A DNA stretch of 64,000 nt from Bipolaris cookei (taxonomy: Eukaryota > Ascomycota > Dothideomycetes > Pleosporales > Pleosporaceae): positions 507,277 to 571,276 of the forward strand of contig NRSV01000007.1 of the NCBI GenBank assembly GCA_002286855.1, in the 5' to 3' direction. The translations under genes were made by a program, and so were the position numbers. The notes beneath the pieces are model-generated. The model was given only the letters and a program-made list of their open reading frames with translations. It was not told where the DNA came from and did no database searches. Below are positions 44,348 through 54,747 of this stretch, piece by piece (position 1 is the first letter of the stretch; every line of letters starts with the position of its first letter).

Positions 44348-45771
44348 GGTCGGAGTGTGTAGAGTGTGTGTTGAGCTGCAATGGCGGAACTTGTGATGTT
44401 ATGACTTCACCGGGCATTGCTAAATTAGCCGTCGAGTCTCGTTGGTGTTGAGAGACCCTCTTCATATCCCGCGGTACATCACACTTACATACAGTTTTGC
44501 CGTTGTGGGGCTCGCCTAGCGCCGACTAGGTGTAGCTCGCAACCTCAGTACTCCATTTCGGCGTTTGTATTGTAGCCGCCCAATAGTAAGCTGCTGATAG
44601 GTAGAATCAGGCATAGTTTTTTTGCGTAAAGCAACCGATGCCTAATTTTTTCACTGTAGGTTTAGTGGCGACTCTTCTTCGTCATAATAGTGGTACGGTC
44701 GCTAATAAGACTGTCACAAGCTTTCAAGCGTTAAGCTTATCTGTGCTACAATGCTAAAGCTGACATGTATGTACACATGTACTTGGCAGCAAAGATAACA
44801 TCAGATACTTCTCTGCTTTGTCGTACCTCGACGGTTCTTTGACAGAAGACCTGTGACCCAAGTCAGCTGAATCGGCTATGTGGGTGCTAGGCCCAGGCCC
44901 TTATACGAAAATAACCCACTTGTCTGCTTACTTTTCGTAACCATCACCTGTTTTTCAATGGTTGTTTTAATTTACTAGAACTTACTATACGGCTACTCCA
45001 ATTTCTACAGCATGCAACGAAATTTCCTTTTGCTTCACTGGTCTCCTGACAACACTGGACCGTTTTTTGTCGTCTGATACAGCACTGTTGAAATGCAGAT
45101 AAAAACACATACTTATCCCCTATTACATCAGTCCCAGTTTGGCAATCTATTTCCATCCCGTTAAAAAATCAGCATCTACTCGTATTCAAATATACCACCA
45201 CCCCTGTCCTACAGCTTCCTCACCGCTATCAACCACCTGAAACACCACCGTGCAACTCACAAGTCCCCATTAGTCCTAGCATCAGTCTCGCTAGTCCCTC
45301 TTCTATCCCCCACATCTCTCCATCTCCCCGCCCCAGGATGTCTATTCTAAGCCCTCGTATTTAGTAAAATCCTTGCTAAACAATCCTAGATAAAGAGCTG
45401 GCTAGATGCTGCCAAGACGCGGAATACAGAAGTCAGCAAATCAGCAGCTTGAATATCAGAACAAACTCAAGGACACTGCAAGTTAGACCCTAACCGTTGG
45501 TACGTGTTGCAAAAGGCGGCGTAGACCCTGCTAACCATCTCACGCACCAGTATCAACAATGCCTGTTCCAATTCGATACATCACCAGAGTCTCAACGCAC
45601 CTGGCTAGAAGAGACAAGGGAGAAAGGACCGACTGCTGGAAAGTGGAACATAAAAGGTACAAGACAGCATGTCTTGTAAACGATATCAACATCGAATATT
45701 CTCATCATCGCCACTGAATCATCTCCAAACTCAATCTCCCCACTCTTCAGCACCACCAAAAAAAACCCAAA
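44348..45771. other. Intergenic region leading into the accessory island
   Basis: About 1.4 kb without a recognisable gene. The left end carries the xylulokinase promoter and the right end that of the small secreted protein. Confidence 0.4.
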
Positions 45772-46068
45772 ATGAAATTCTTCCTCCTCCTCAGCGCCAT
45801 CACCTTCACCGGCGCCGCCTACGTATGTCTCTCCATCATTCTCTCTCCTCCAGTCCCACCACGCAAAAAACCTAACATCCTCCAGGGAGCTGTCTGCCAA
45901 TGCGGTGGCCCAGGCACATCCGCAACATCAAGCTGCTGCACTTCAGAAAAAGGCCAATTCGCAGGAAGCACCTGTACGGTGTCTGGCGATGCTGGATCGG
46001 TGCTGTATAGTTGGACCACGTGCTGTAAGAATAAAGGACAGAGCGATAAAACGACCTGTAGTGAGTAA
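45772..46068 (+). CDS. Small cysteine-rich secreted protein (effector-like candidate)
   Basis: Two exons (45772-45822, 45886-46068) encode 77 aa. The first 16-18 residues (MKFFLLLSAITFTGAAY) form a clear signal peptide. The mature part is about 60 residues with eight cysteines in the order C-x-C, CC, C, CC, C, a spacing unlike the hydrophobin pattern C-CC-C-C-CC-C. It is rich in Gly/Ser/Thr and has no other motif. The 63-nt intron is a multiple of three without stops, so a 98-aa retained-intron product is formally possible. Secretion, size and disulphide potential, plus location at the edge of a transposon island, fit candidate effectors of plant-associated Pleosporales. No function can be assigned. 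Confidence 0.75.
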   Translation: MKFFLLLSAITFTGAAYVCLSIILSPPVPPRKKPNILQGAVCQCGGPGTSATSSCCTSEKGQFAGSTCTVSGDAGSVLYSWTTCCKNKGQSDKTTCSE

Positions 46069-46228
46069 AGTAGAGTGCATTCATGTACTGGGGCTGTAAA
46101 GTACGGTGGAGATGCTTTGAAATGAATATATGGTATATATGAATTTAGCAAGATGGATTTGTAGTATTTACTTGTGAAGGCCAAAGTGTACATGCATGTC
46201 TCTGTTTCTTGAATCCCAGGTTCTGCTG

Positions 46229-46729
46229 TGTTGGAGCATATATTGGAATCGAGCTGACGACACCAGTCTTACCTCGGTCTTGCTACGGGTATACAAGTCC
46301 CAGCGAGGGCATACGCGTCTCAGCAAGGGAACACACATTTCAGTAGCTGCAATCTTGCCTGCTACTGCTGAGTATATAGCTACGTCGATAGCCCGGTAGC
46401 TAGTCGAATCAGTCAAGTCTTTATTTAGTGTTTTGTGCAACTGCAGTTGTTTTGACTCAACCACACCCTTTATCGTGCCAACACTGACTAGTGTTGGCAC
46501 GATAAAGATACCACGGGGTGAATCAACTTGCAGCTGCAATACTATAATGAGGAAGCGAATTGATTGTCTGTATCTGCTATCGTGTCCAGTACTTACAGTG
46601 CCTGCGCGCACGGACACAGGCGCACGAGCCGGTAAGCAGCAGAGACGACGATGTCCCTGCTACTGCTTGTGTCTATCAATCAGTGCCGCTTATCAGTAAG
46701 ACTCGCTCGAGTCTTAATCGATTCCAACA
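46229..46729. mobile_element. 501-bp LTR-like element with a central hairpin
   Basis: The ends are TGTTGGAGC and GATTCCAACA, so TG...CA with the inverted hexamer TGTTGG/CCAACA. TGCTG occurs immediately on each side (46224-46228 and 46730-46734), a 5-bp target duplication. In the middle two 18-bp arms (46468-46485 and 46490-46507, CTTTATCGTGCCAACACT and its complement) flank GACT, and weaker inverted similarity extends outward. It can be read as one solo LTR, or as two head-to-head copies of a shorter repeat that inserted as a unit. No coding capacity is seen. Confidence 0.75.
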
Positions 46730-46734
46730 TGCTG

Positions 46735-47162
46735 TCATGTTCACAGATTGTATTAATTATTTAGTATACAAATTTACTGGAATCGTATATACCAATAGCA
46801 CTAGTGATGGCGGTGAATCTACAGTACATACCATGCGAGTACCCAAAGACCCACATTAAACGGGAGAGCTAAAACACATTTGCCGGCGGTGCCTGCAGGA
46901 CTTGTATATCCACTAGCGCGCTATTGGTGGTGGATAAATTGCAGCCGCCATCCCCCGTGCTTACTGCTACATGCTCACCTCATCAAAAAAAGATGAGTTC
47001 CGGCCTGTGCGCTGCATAAGCCCTCTATGTCGTTTTGGGTGGTAAGCTTATAGAAACCGACATGGCCGCTCCATGCAGCCAATATGTCGCTGGAAGACTG
47101 GTTTCTCACTATCGCATCAATTTTGGAATTCTGGAATTTTTTTTGAAGCTAAAAAAAATATA
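46735..47162. other. Intergenic region in the transposon island
   Basis: About 430 bp between two mobile elements. No gene or repeat is recognised. Confidence 0.4.
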
Positions 47163-47381
47163 ACGTACCTCACGGGCGAGTGGGTCACTTTTGCCAAGCC
47201 CTCACCAAAACTACTACTCTACCCCAATGCCGCAACAACAACAGCATTTAGAGTCCTCTACTGAACGTCAGATACAGCTTGCTTTTCAAGCTCTCAAAAA
47301 AGACGCGAATCTCTCAGAGCGACGCGCAGAACAACCTTCACACGCAAATTGTACACCTAACTCAAGTAAACTAACCAAGTG
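47163..47381 (+). mobile_element. 5' fragment of a Fot1-type element (subfamily C1)
   Basis: It starts after a TA with a terminal repeat reading ACGTACCTCACGGGCGAGTG. It continues into the first codons of a transposase (MPQQQQHLESSTERQIQLAF). Similarity ends where the next element begins. Its terminal repeat is closest to that at the right end of the 3' fragment at 54748-56016, not to that of its immediate neighbour. Confidence 0.8.
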
Positions 47382-47383
47382 TA

Positions 47384-48457
47384 ACGTACCTCATGGGTTG
47401 GCCGCCCACTTTTGCTAAGACCACACCAAAACACCTACTGCCCACAAATGTCACAACAGCAGCAGTTACAGCCTTCTAGTGAATGTCAAATACAGCTTGC
47501 TCTTCAAGCTCTTGAATAAGACGCGAATCTGTCAGAGCGACGCGCTGCAGCTATCTTTAACGTCCCTCGTAAGACACTATGTGATCGACGCGCTGGACGG
47601 ACTTCACAAGCAGATCGCAGGCCTAAAACAATGAATCTAACTAAGCTTGAGGAGGAGGAGGTGGTGGTGGTTGTTGAGCGTATACTTGATCTTAATTCAC
47701 GTGGATTTCCCCCTGGGCTCGCAGATGTGGCTGATATGGCCAAAACTGGCCCAGTACATTCGTCAAGCGCCGCCCTGAGCTTAAAACGAAGTTTAATCGC
47801 AAGTACAACTACAAGAGAGCCCTCTGCGAGGATCCTAAGGCTATTCAAGACTGGTTTGGCCTAGTAGCCAACATGAAAGCCAAGTATGGTATTCAGGATG
47901 ACGACACCTACAACTTTGACGAGACGGGCTTCACGATGGACCAGATTGCTCATGGAGCGGTTGTTACAGCTTCAGAGAGACGCGGACGGCCAAAGACTAT
48001 CCAGCCTGGTAATAGAGAGAAGGACTCAAAGGGAGCAGCTATTATCGCGCATAAGCTAGTGTTGGCGCAACGGGAGATAGCTCAGCTTAAGGCGGCAAAT
48101 GAAGCCGCAACGCGACGAAAATCACACAAAAGAAAGTGGGTTCAGGAAGAGGGGACTTTAATAGTTGAAGACAGGGCGCGCTTAGCCGCTCTTCGGGACT
48201 TTGGCGCGCGTAGTGATGGGAGGAAGCCAAAGAAGCAGAAGCGCGCTGAAGTGGGTGAACCATCTCAACGACGGTGTAGACAGTGTAATATGACTGGGTA
48301 TAACGCGCGAACGTGTAAGTATGTAGCAGAAGTAGTCTCTGAATAACATCTCGTATCACATTGCCCTAAATAGGGCCAAAGTGGGCTGCTTTAGGCCATA
48401 ACGTGGTGGTTTTGGTGTGGTCTTGGCAAAAGTGGGCGGCCAACCCGTGAGGTACGT
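47384..48457 (+). mobile_element. Internally deleted Fot1-type element (subfamily C2)
   Basis: The element is 1074 bp with TA on both sides. Inverted repeats of about 50 bp begin ACGTACCTCAYGGGTTGGCC. The transposase relic starts MSQQQQLQPSSECQIQLALQ and is broken by a stop. It reaches the first catalytic block (YNFDETGFTMDQIAHGAV) and jumps at QPGNRE directly to the C-terminal basic and zinc-knuckle part (CRQCNMTGYNARTC). About 750 bp covering the second and third catalytic residues are therefore deleted. It is non-autonomous. Confidence 0.9.
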
Positions 48458-48459
48458 TA

Positions 48460-49239
48460 AAAAGAACGTAATTGTTAAGCATATAAGCTGTGTCCCTAAG
48501 TGGAGAGACACACCATGTCCCGAGACAGGTTGGCGGTTCGGAGCTTCGGCGCCTCTGATTTACAGAATTTCAAAACTATCGTTTACACCAGATATCGGTG
48601 AACGGTTTCTCCTCTATGCCGACGGGCTCCGACCAGGCTCTCCATTGTGTTAGTTATGCTGTCGATCTTTCCATCAACGCCGTCTAAGGATCTTTTGGCA
48701 ACTACACCCTGTTTATTCGCCACTTCAAGAGTCCATCTAGATATCGGAAGGCTAGGTTAGAAGAACGATTTAAGAAGACCAGGTTTTCAGGCTTTGGAGA
48801 TCACTCCGACATGGGAGCGAGCATGCCGGGAGCTCCGTAGTGCGAAGCAGGAGATCTCTGGAACGAGCCCAAGCTGGCGAGATGCGCTAGTGCATCTTGG
48901 CATACAGTAGCGTGCTCAGATATCTGCACAGCTGTGGCGCATTCCAGCCGCGCTTCCTGACGAGTCCATAAGCGGCCGCTAGCTCCTTTACTTCGAACCC
49001 CGCCCTGCGACCAGTATAAGGCTGGTCCGTCTCTAGGGGTGACGAGTTGAGCTTGAGCGCTTTACTTATCGCAGCTGCCGTCCGCTTAAGGATGACTGTT
49101 GCTTTGATACCAAGCATATGATAGGAAGCGGTATCTAACCGTAGCCCGTGTGACTAAGTGGAGAACGGATACACACTGCTTTTGCTCGTAGTTAAATATG
49201 TCAGATAGTTTTAAGTGTATCCAGCAATCGCTGCATCGA
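48460..49239. other. Intergenic region in the transposon island
   Basis: About 780 bp without a recognisable gene. Short frames on both strands show no family motif; the sequence may be old repeat debris. Confidence 0.35.
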
Positions 49240-51205
49240 TTACACAATTCGCACACTAGCTCTCAACCTCTTAACACAACCAGTTCGAACCATTCCTACT
49301 CCAATCCTCGTGTACTCCCCATCCTCCCTCGTTGGCACAACAACCAGTATGTAGTAGTGTTTCTTGCTGATGCTCTCCTCCGTCCGTCCAATCACAATAC
49401 AATGGTCTCCGTGACCGCTCTCGCCGCCTTCAATATCATATTGGATCCATCCTTTTTCTCTTCCGAAGGAATTGAAGACCGTGTAACGATTACCGCTTGG
49501 CTTTAGAGTGGCGTATCGAAACTTTCCCACATTGGCGATCAACGCAGCAGAGTCGCGTTCGGCATCAAAAGTTAAAGCGTTAACCCAGCTAACGGAGCCG
49601 ATTGCAACTTCCATAAATTTGATGCCTCCGCTGCATGCCATCCACGACCACGACGGTACTTGTCGGTCTTCACCGTACATGATGCGCTTCGTGTTACTGT
49701 CCGACGCCTGCCACAGTAGGTTTCGGTGAAGATGCTCTTGGAAGATGCCATACCTACTGTTCTTGCACGGTAGCGCGCGTGCAATACGGGCCTCTAACCC
49801 AGATACTGCAACACATCTGTCGGTATCCTTGGTAAGTCCACGCTTTGAGTAGTTCTCGAACAAAAAGTGGATAAACTCCACAGTACGCATTTTGCCTGAT
49901 TTAAGGAGATGGTCTGGAAAGCTTGGGTCCAGTAAGAAATAACTCTTTCGAAGTGAGCTGAAAATGAAGGTGTCTAGTTAGTCGTATGTTAACTAAGGTA
50001 GAGTAGAACTCTTACCTCTCCATCTTCGTAAGGTTCTCGCAGTGCACTCCTTCTCCGCATTCGCAGTAGGTCTGATTAGCGCTGAAGTGAATAGTTCTTT
50101 TGGCCAAGACCCTCTCCTGCATAACCCATGCTCGATTGTTGAGCTCGGCTTCTTCTACATCCTTCTCGAAGTCATCCATATGGGTGCAGACACAGACTTG
50201 ATTACCTGTAGCGTCTTGGACACGCACGTACTCAGTGCTTATGTTTCGGGCAAGGAATCCTGCGTTCGAATCGACAGCCGACGTTGCAGCGATCGTGCAG
50301 TAGGCTGAGGCGAAAACGTCTTCCATACGACCCGCTTCGCGCTTCCAATCATCCGCGTTCCATTGAATGATGCACAGTGAGTCGATCCAGAGATACTCGA
50401 TACCTAGCTCCCGGGTCACTCGGACTGCATCTTGGAATGTCTTTGGTAGTTCAGAGAGTTTAAATCCACTTAATCGTGCACCGAGGTTGCCATCAGTAGT
50501 GCAGAATCGAGGATCGGCCTTTGATGGAGGGTCGTTGCCCCAGCGGTGAGACAACGCCGTATACTTGACGCCTTCATCTTCCTGAAGGACGTGGAGACAC
50601 AGAACTTCTAGATTGGCATGTCCAACGTAGATTAGCCTGGTTGGCGATGCCCCTTGTGATTTGACGTTCTGTTGGCTGCAATCGTGGTTTGTGTCGCACC
50701 ATTCGAGCCAGATTCGAAGGAACGTGAAGCATGCAGTGCTTTCAGGCTCGGGTAAACCCGGGAAGCCGATTGGGATATCGTCTCTGTCGGAGGGTGGGTA
50801 CTCTGTACTCAAGACAAGCAGTAAGCAAAGAATATTTTTAGCACACCAGAGAGGTTAGGGGCACTAACCCACGTCAGAACAAAGCCTCAGCATACGCGGA
50901 CCTTCACGGCCGAGTCGTAGTGCCGCGCCATCTCGAACAACGCTAAAGTCAACGTTCTCGTTCTCGTTCTTGTGAAAGCGTTCAGCGGTCCGAACGAGTA
51001 GTTTGCAGAGCGCACAACTTCTTGAGGCAACGCGAATTTCAGAGAGGCGAGCTTGAGCATCCCGTTGCTCGATTACAAGATCTACCAAGACACTACAACA
51101 TGCGCAGGAGTGAATGGTGCTAGAGTAGTCCTGTAGTCTACGCTCAGGCAAGACCCCATGCAATTTTCTAGCGAAGTTGTTGTGGAAGTTGAACGACCAG
51201 TCCGG
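49240..51205 (-). CDS. HET-domain (heterokaryon incompatibility) protein; 5' end unresolved
   Basis: HET-domain proteins trigger cell death after fusion of unlike hyphae. Three firm exons (50869-51205, 50016-50802, 49240-49957) give 613 aa. The N-terminal part has the usual cysteine pairs (HSCACCSVLVDLV, RSCALCKLLV). The HET domain shows KYTALSHRWGN, then GIEYLWIDSLCIIQWNADDW, DVFASAYCTIAATSA and ELNNRAWVMQERVLAKRTIH. The C-terminal exon is PSWSWMACSGGIKF and beyond, with no stop or frameshift. The first exon has no start codon before the cysteine region: its frame opens at 51205 (PDWSFNFHNNFARK) right after an acceptor (GATAG). Coding sequence must therefore lie upstream, inside or beyond the tandem intron-like array at 51265-51808. 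Confidence 0.88.
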
Positions 51206-51264
51206 CTATCCTAAAGTTATTATACTTTGCACTAGCTATAAACATCGCACAAAAAGAGACTTAC

Positions 51265-51808
51265 CAGCTACACCAGCAGACCCACTAAGGTTAGCAGCCG
51301 CCTCGCGCATCCACGTTCATAGAATAACTTACCCACTACACCAGACACACGAAGGTTAGCAGCCACCTTGCGCATCTACGTTTACAGGATAACTTACTTC
51401 CTACACCACCAGACACACTAAGGTTAGTAGCCGCCTTACGTATCCATGTTTACAGGGTAACTTACATACTATACCACCAGACACACCAAGGTTAGCAGCC
51501 ACCTCGCGCATCTACGTTTACAGGATAACTTACATCCTACACCACCAGACACACCCAGGTTAGCAGTCGCCTTACGCATCCACATTTGCAGATTAACTTA
51601 CTAGCTACACTACCAGACACACTAAGGTTAGCAGCCGCCTCGCGTACCTACATTCATAGAATAGCCTACTTCCTACACCACCAGACACACCAAGGTTAGC
51701 AGAGCCCTTGCGCATCCACGTTCGCAGGTTAACTTACATCCTACACCAACAAACATATCAAGGTTAACATTTGCTCTATGCCGTAACGTCCTTCACCTTG
51801 CTCACCTC
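51265..51808 (-). repeat. Tandem array of intron-shaped units upstream of the HET gene
   Basis: Read on the minus strand, eight consecutive units each run from a 5' splice site (GTAAGT in six, GTAGGC in one, GTGAGC in one) through TGCTAACC or close variants to GTGTAG (GTATAG once). Seven of the intron-shaped stretches are 65 nt and one is 62 nt. Units are separated by exactly 3 nt, which differ: GAG before the first, then GAT, GAA, CTA, GAT, TAT, GAA, TGG, CTG. The stretch from branch site to acceptor (TAACCTTRGTGTGTCTGG...) is the best conserved. The unit farthest from the gene is the most diverged. A ninth, unrelated intron (51206-51264) then leads to the firm HET exon. Confidence 0.85.
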
Positions 51809-51917
51809 CTACGTCCGTGTTAGTTAGCATTGGCGTGTAGAATAGTTAACAGCCTAGTTATTCTCTACATGTGTATTGTTAGCTATAGTTCAAAGTGTGG
51901 TCGTGTTCTAGGCATAC

Positions 51918-51941
51918 CTTAAAGGACTTTTTGTTCCACAT
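51918..51941 (-). other. Possible first coding exon of the HET gene
   Basis: An ATG at 51941 opens MWNKKSFK and ends at a GTATGC donor. An acceptor (GACGTAG, 51809 side) would join it in frame to the triplet spacers of the array and then to the firm HET exon. This is the simplest start I can construct, but it rests only on splice signals and frame. Confidence 0.3.
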
Positions 51942-53034
51942 TTTCTGAGATATTGCAACAATTCTTACTTGCGATAAGTTAGTAGAGACAGTGTTAAGAG
52001 ACTTGCTCACCAGACCTACTATGTGCGGAAGTGGGGTAGTTTAATCGGCTGGTGCCAACACACTTAGTGGGACCAGCGATTGTACACGACATTCATAGCT
52101 AGGGACACATTTGGGCACGCTACCGCAGTCTACTACGTGCCAAGAAAGGCTAAAGCTTTTCACCTTGTAAGTTGAGTCTTGACGTAAATGCTTCACGCTC
52201 GGAGAAACTGCCAGAATGTATGTCCTTCACGATAAGTTAACCTTTAGAGCCTACGATCTTAGCCTCTAATATTTAGGCTTCCTTTCTACTTCTCAAAATA
52301 TTTAATCGAGATACACTATTAAAAACGAATAGGGGGGTACTAGTAGAGGGTTGATGAACGCTATTATCAGGATAACTAGCAGGATATCTAACACCGCGCT
52401 CTCCCTAATCGGAGGCTACTACACTTAAAGAACTACAGCTACAGAACTATAGCGCGTTAAGCTTAAGCTCGTACAGGCTTCGTGGCGCGATCGCGAAGGT
52501 CCGGACAAGAAAGTGTCTCGCTACCTAGGGCGTCTCGTTACCTAGGGTCGTACTTTAGTTAGTTAGCAAGGCATCGCGGAGACTCCTACGCAAGTGTTCC
52601 GATTGGAAGACAAGGATCCGAGGTACTCATTGGGAGTGGTGATTCGCATTATTTGCGAACCACCCACGGCTATGTCGCTATGATCGACCTCGGATGAGTA
52701 ATTAGTTAGTTAGATGTGTCTTCTTATATAAGAACGGGAGATGTCCGTGGAAAATTACTTCTATAGCAGCTATGTACAGAGAGGTAGAGTAACTAGATAT
52801 CTAAGTATGCAGCCTAAGAGGTTCAGCCTCATGATATGGTGATTGTGGATTCTATTTCATTCTAAAATTCAAGTACCTTTAAATTGGTCTGGTACGGTGG
52901 ATGTTCCATACGCGTGGACGTACGTTACTAAAACTTCTAATCGGAGGGGCTAGGAAGAGATTACGGCTACTTATAAAAAAAATTTTGTACAATACCCTTC
53001 AAAACAACTATGATTTGAATATATTTTCTATTTA
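51942..53034. other. Repeat-like debris, no gene recognised
   Basis: About 1.1 kb in the transposon island. The part around 52560-52860 has the look of an LTR fragment (a direct run of TTAG units, then a TATATAAG box at about 52721). I could not find paired ends or a target duplication, so it is not called as an element. Confidence 0.35.
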
Positions 53035-54132
53035 ACGTGGTTCACAAGCGAGCGAGCGTATCCTCACCAGCGCGTCAACGTCGAGACGTTATCACGCACT
53101 TTTATCACAATCAATAAACTATTACAATATACCAAATTAATTATCAGAATCGCTACAATCACTTGCACTATCTATCTCAACTACGCAGGTACGAACGTTG
53201 TGTCCAGTCTGGTTGCAACGCCCGCATCGCCTCTCTCCTCGCACCCTCTTCGACGCACTCTCACCATCACCACGACTACTACCTGCCTGTTCAGCTAGTA
53301 CTTCTTATACCTCGCGAACATCAAGAGTCTCTTCTGTCCGTACGTATCGCCGCTTGCGGCTCTTTGCGCTTTGTTGCTGTATCTAGAGCCTCTTGAAGAG
53401 TAGCCAGCGACCCGACGCGCCCACGCCTTGGATTACAGTAACCCACTGACGGTTGCCTGGCTGTATCCGCTTCTTTTTGCCATATCCTTTTGAGCCTGTG
53501 ATAACTAACTGTGATGATATCTTGCCCATCATGAAGCCAGTTTCGTCAAAGTTGTAGATATCGTCGTCTACGATACCCCACTTCTGCTTTGTCGCCTCGA
53601 CTAGATCGAACCAGCGCTGGATAGCTACTGGATCTTCGCAGGCAGCTCGCTGGTGATCATAAGGACGGCTCCAGCGTGTACGGAGCTTAGGGGTTCGCTT
53701 AACAAAGTTATCAACCCAGTTCTTGCCAACAGGGTCGCTGGCGCGCTCATGCAGGAGTTTATCAGCCATTGCTTGAACGTCAGGCTTTGTAGGCGCAAAT
53801 CCTCGTGTAGACTCTTCGATAATACGCTCTACTATAGCCTCCTCTTCTAGCTTATTCAGGCGCTTTGGATTCGGTTCACAGTCGCGTCGAAAGCGCCTCC
53901 CGGCGTGTCGATGCTTAAGAGTTGATTCAGGAAGATTATATATTCTAGCAGCACGATAACTACTATGAAAGCGTTGAAAATTAATATCAGAAAGAGCAAG
54001 CTGTAGATCTGCTTCAGTATAAGTAGATTGGGCGTTGTGTTGTTGATGCATCTTGCGTTTTCGTCTGAACGTTGACGCGCTAGTGGGGATACACTCGCTC
54101 GCTTGGTACGCTCGCTCGCTTGTGAACCACGT
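53035..54132 (-). mobile_element. Internally deleted Fot1-type element (element D)
   Basis: The element is 1098 bp with TA on both sides. The inverted repeats begin ACGTGGTTCACAAGCGAGCG; the right one carries an extra tandem copy of the AAGCGAGCGAG motif. The minus-strand transposase starts MHQQHNAQSTYTEADLQLAL at about 54051. It keeps the helix-turn-helix region and the first catalytic block (IYNFDETGFMMGKISS). After QWVTVIQGVGASGR it jumps into the C-terminal tail, so the second and third catalytic residues are gone. It is non-autonomous. Confidence 0.9.
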
Positions 54133-54204
54133 TATATGCAATTAAAAATAATAAAAGCCTGTGAATATGTTTCCATAAGTTCTTCTGCCTCTTATTTACT
54201 TGCG

Positions 54205-54736
54205 TAAGGAATAGTGTTCCGTCAGACCGTTTGTTCCGTCACGAAGGGATGCACGTTAGTAGCCTCTATACCTTTCTCTGTGTTTAGGAGAAAGGCTAGC
54301 GATAGAGGCTCTCTACTAGCTTCTTGCAACTTAATCCTCGCTTTTTTGTATATCGTGCATCTAAGAAGGGTATGTGCAGGGTCCTGTATAGATTTATAGT
54401 TACAGGAGCAAACTTTAGAGTCCACTGTTTCTCGAGTAAATAGAAAGCTCGTTAGGCAACAGTGCCCTAGTTTAAGCTGAAAGAAGGCACTTGATATCTC
54501 TCTGTCGGTAAAGGGTATCGCTATTTGCTTTCTCATCTCCCACTTATACTTTACAGCATAAGTATTAGAATTGAGAGTAATAGCTTTTCTTCTATATTGT
54601 TCAAGAGAGCTGAACCATTCTCTGTCACCTAGCTGTTTTATTCATGTGCCTATAACAATTAGACTAGTTTTACTAGAGATAGGGTCTAGTTTAGTCGCCT
54701 CTTTTGCTAGGGTGTCTGCTTTCTCATTTCCTATAA
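54205..54736 (-). mobile_element. 3' fragment of a non-LTR (LINE) retrotransposon
   Basis: On the minus strand the frame reads GNEKADTLAKEATKLDPIS, the C-terminal RNase H motif. Further on comes the terminal zinc-finger region of non-LTR elements (FFQLKLGHCCLTSFL, CSCNYKSIQDPAHTLLRCTI). Several stops interrupt it. It abuts the truncated Fot1 fragment that follows, so its arrival may have cut that element. Confidence 0.75.
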
Positions 54737-54747
54737 CGTCCTGTACG

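Noticed and set aside
45886..46068. Hydrophobin
   Set aside because: There are eight cysteines, but their order is C, C, CC, C, CC, C rather than C-CC-C-C-CC-C.
46468..46507. Hairpin as a transcription terminator
   Set aside because: Intrinsic terminators of this type are bacterial, and the hairpin lies at the centre of a bounded element with its own target duplication.
51265..51808. CRISPR-like array
   Set aside because: The repeats are contiguous 65-68 bp units with 3-nt spacers in a eukaryotic genome, with splice signals in every unit. There are no spacers of foreign origin.
52560..52860. LTR fragment
   Set aside because: It has the look of an LTR (TATATAAG box, repeated TTAG), but I found neither paired TG/CA ends nor a target duplication.
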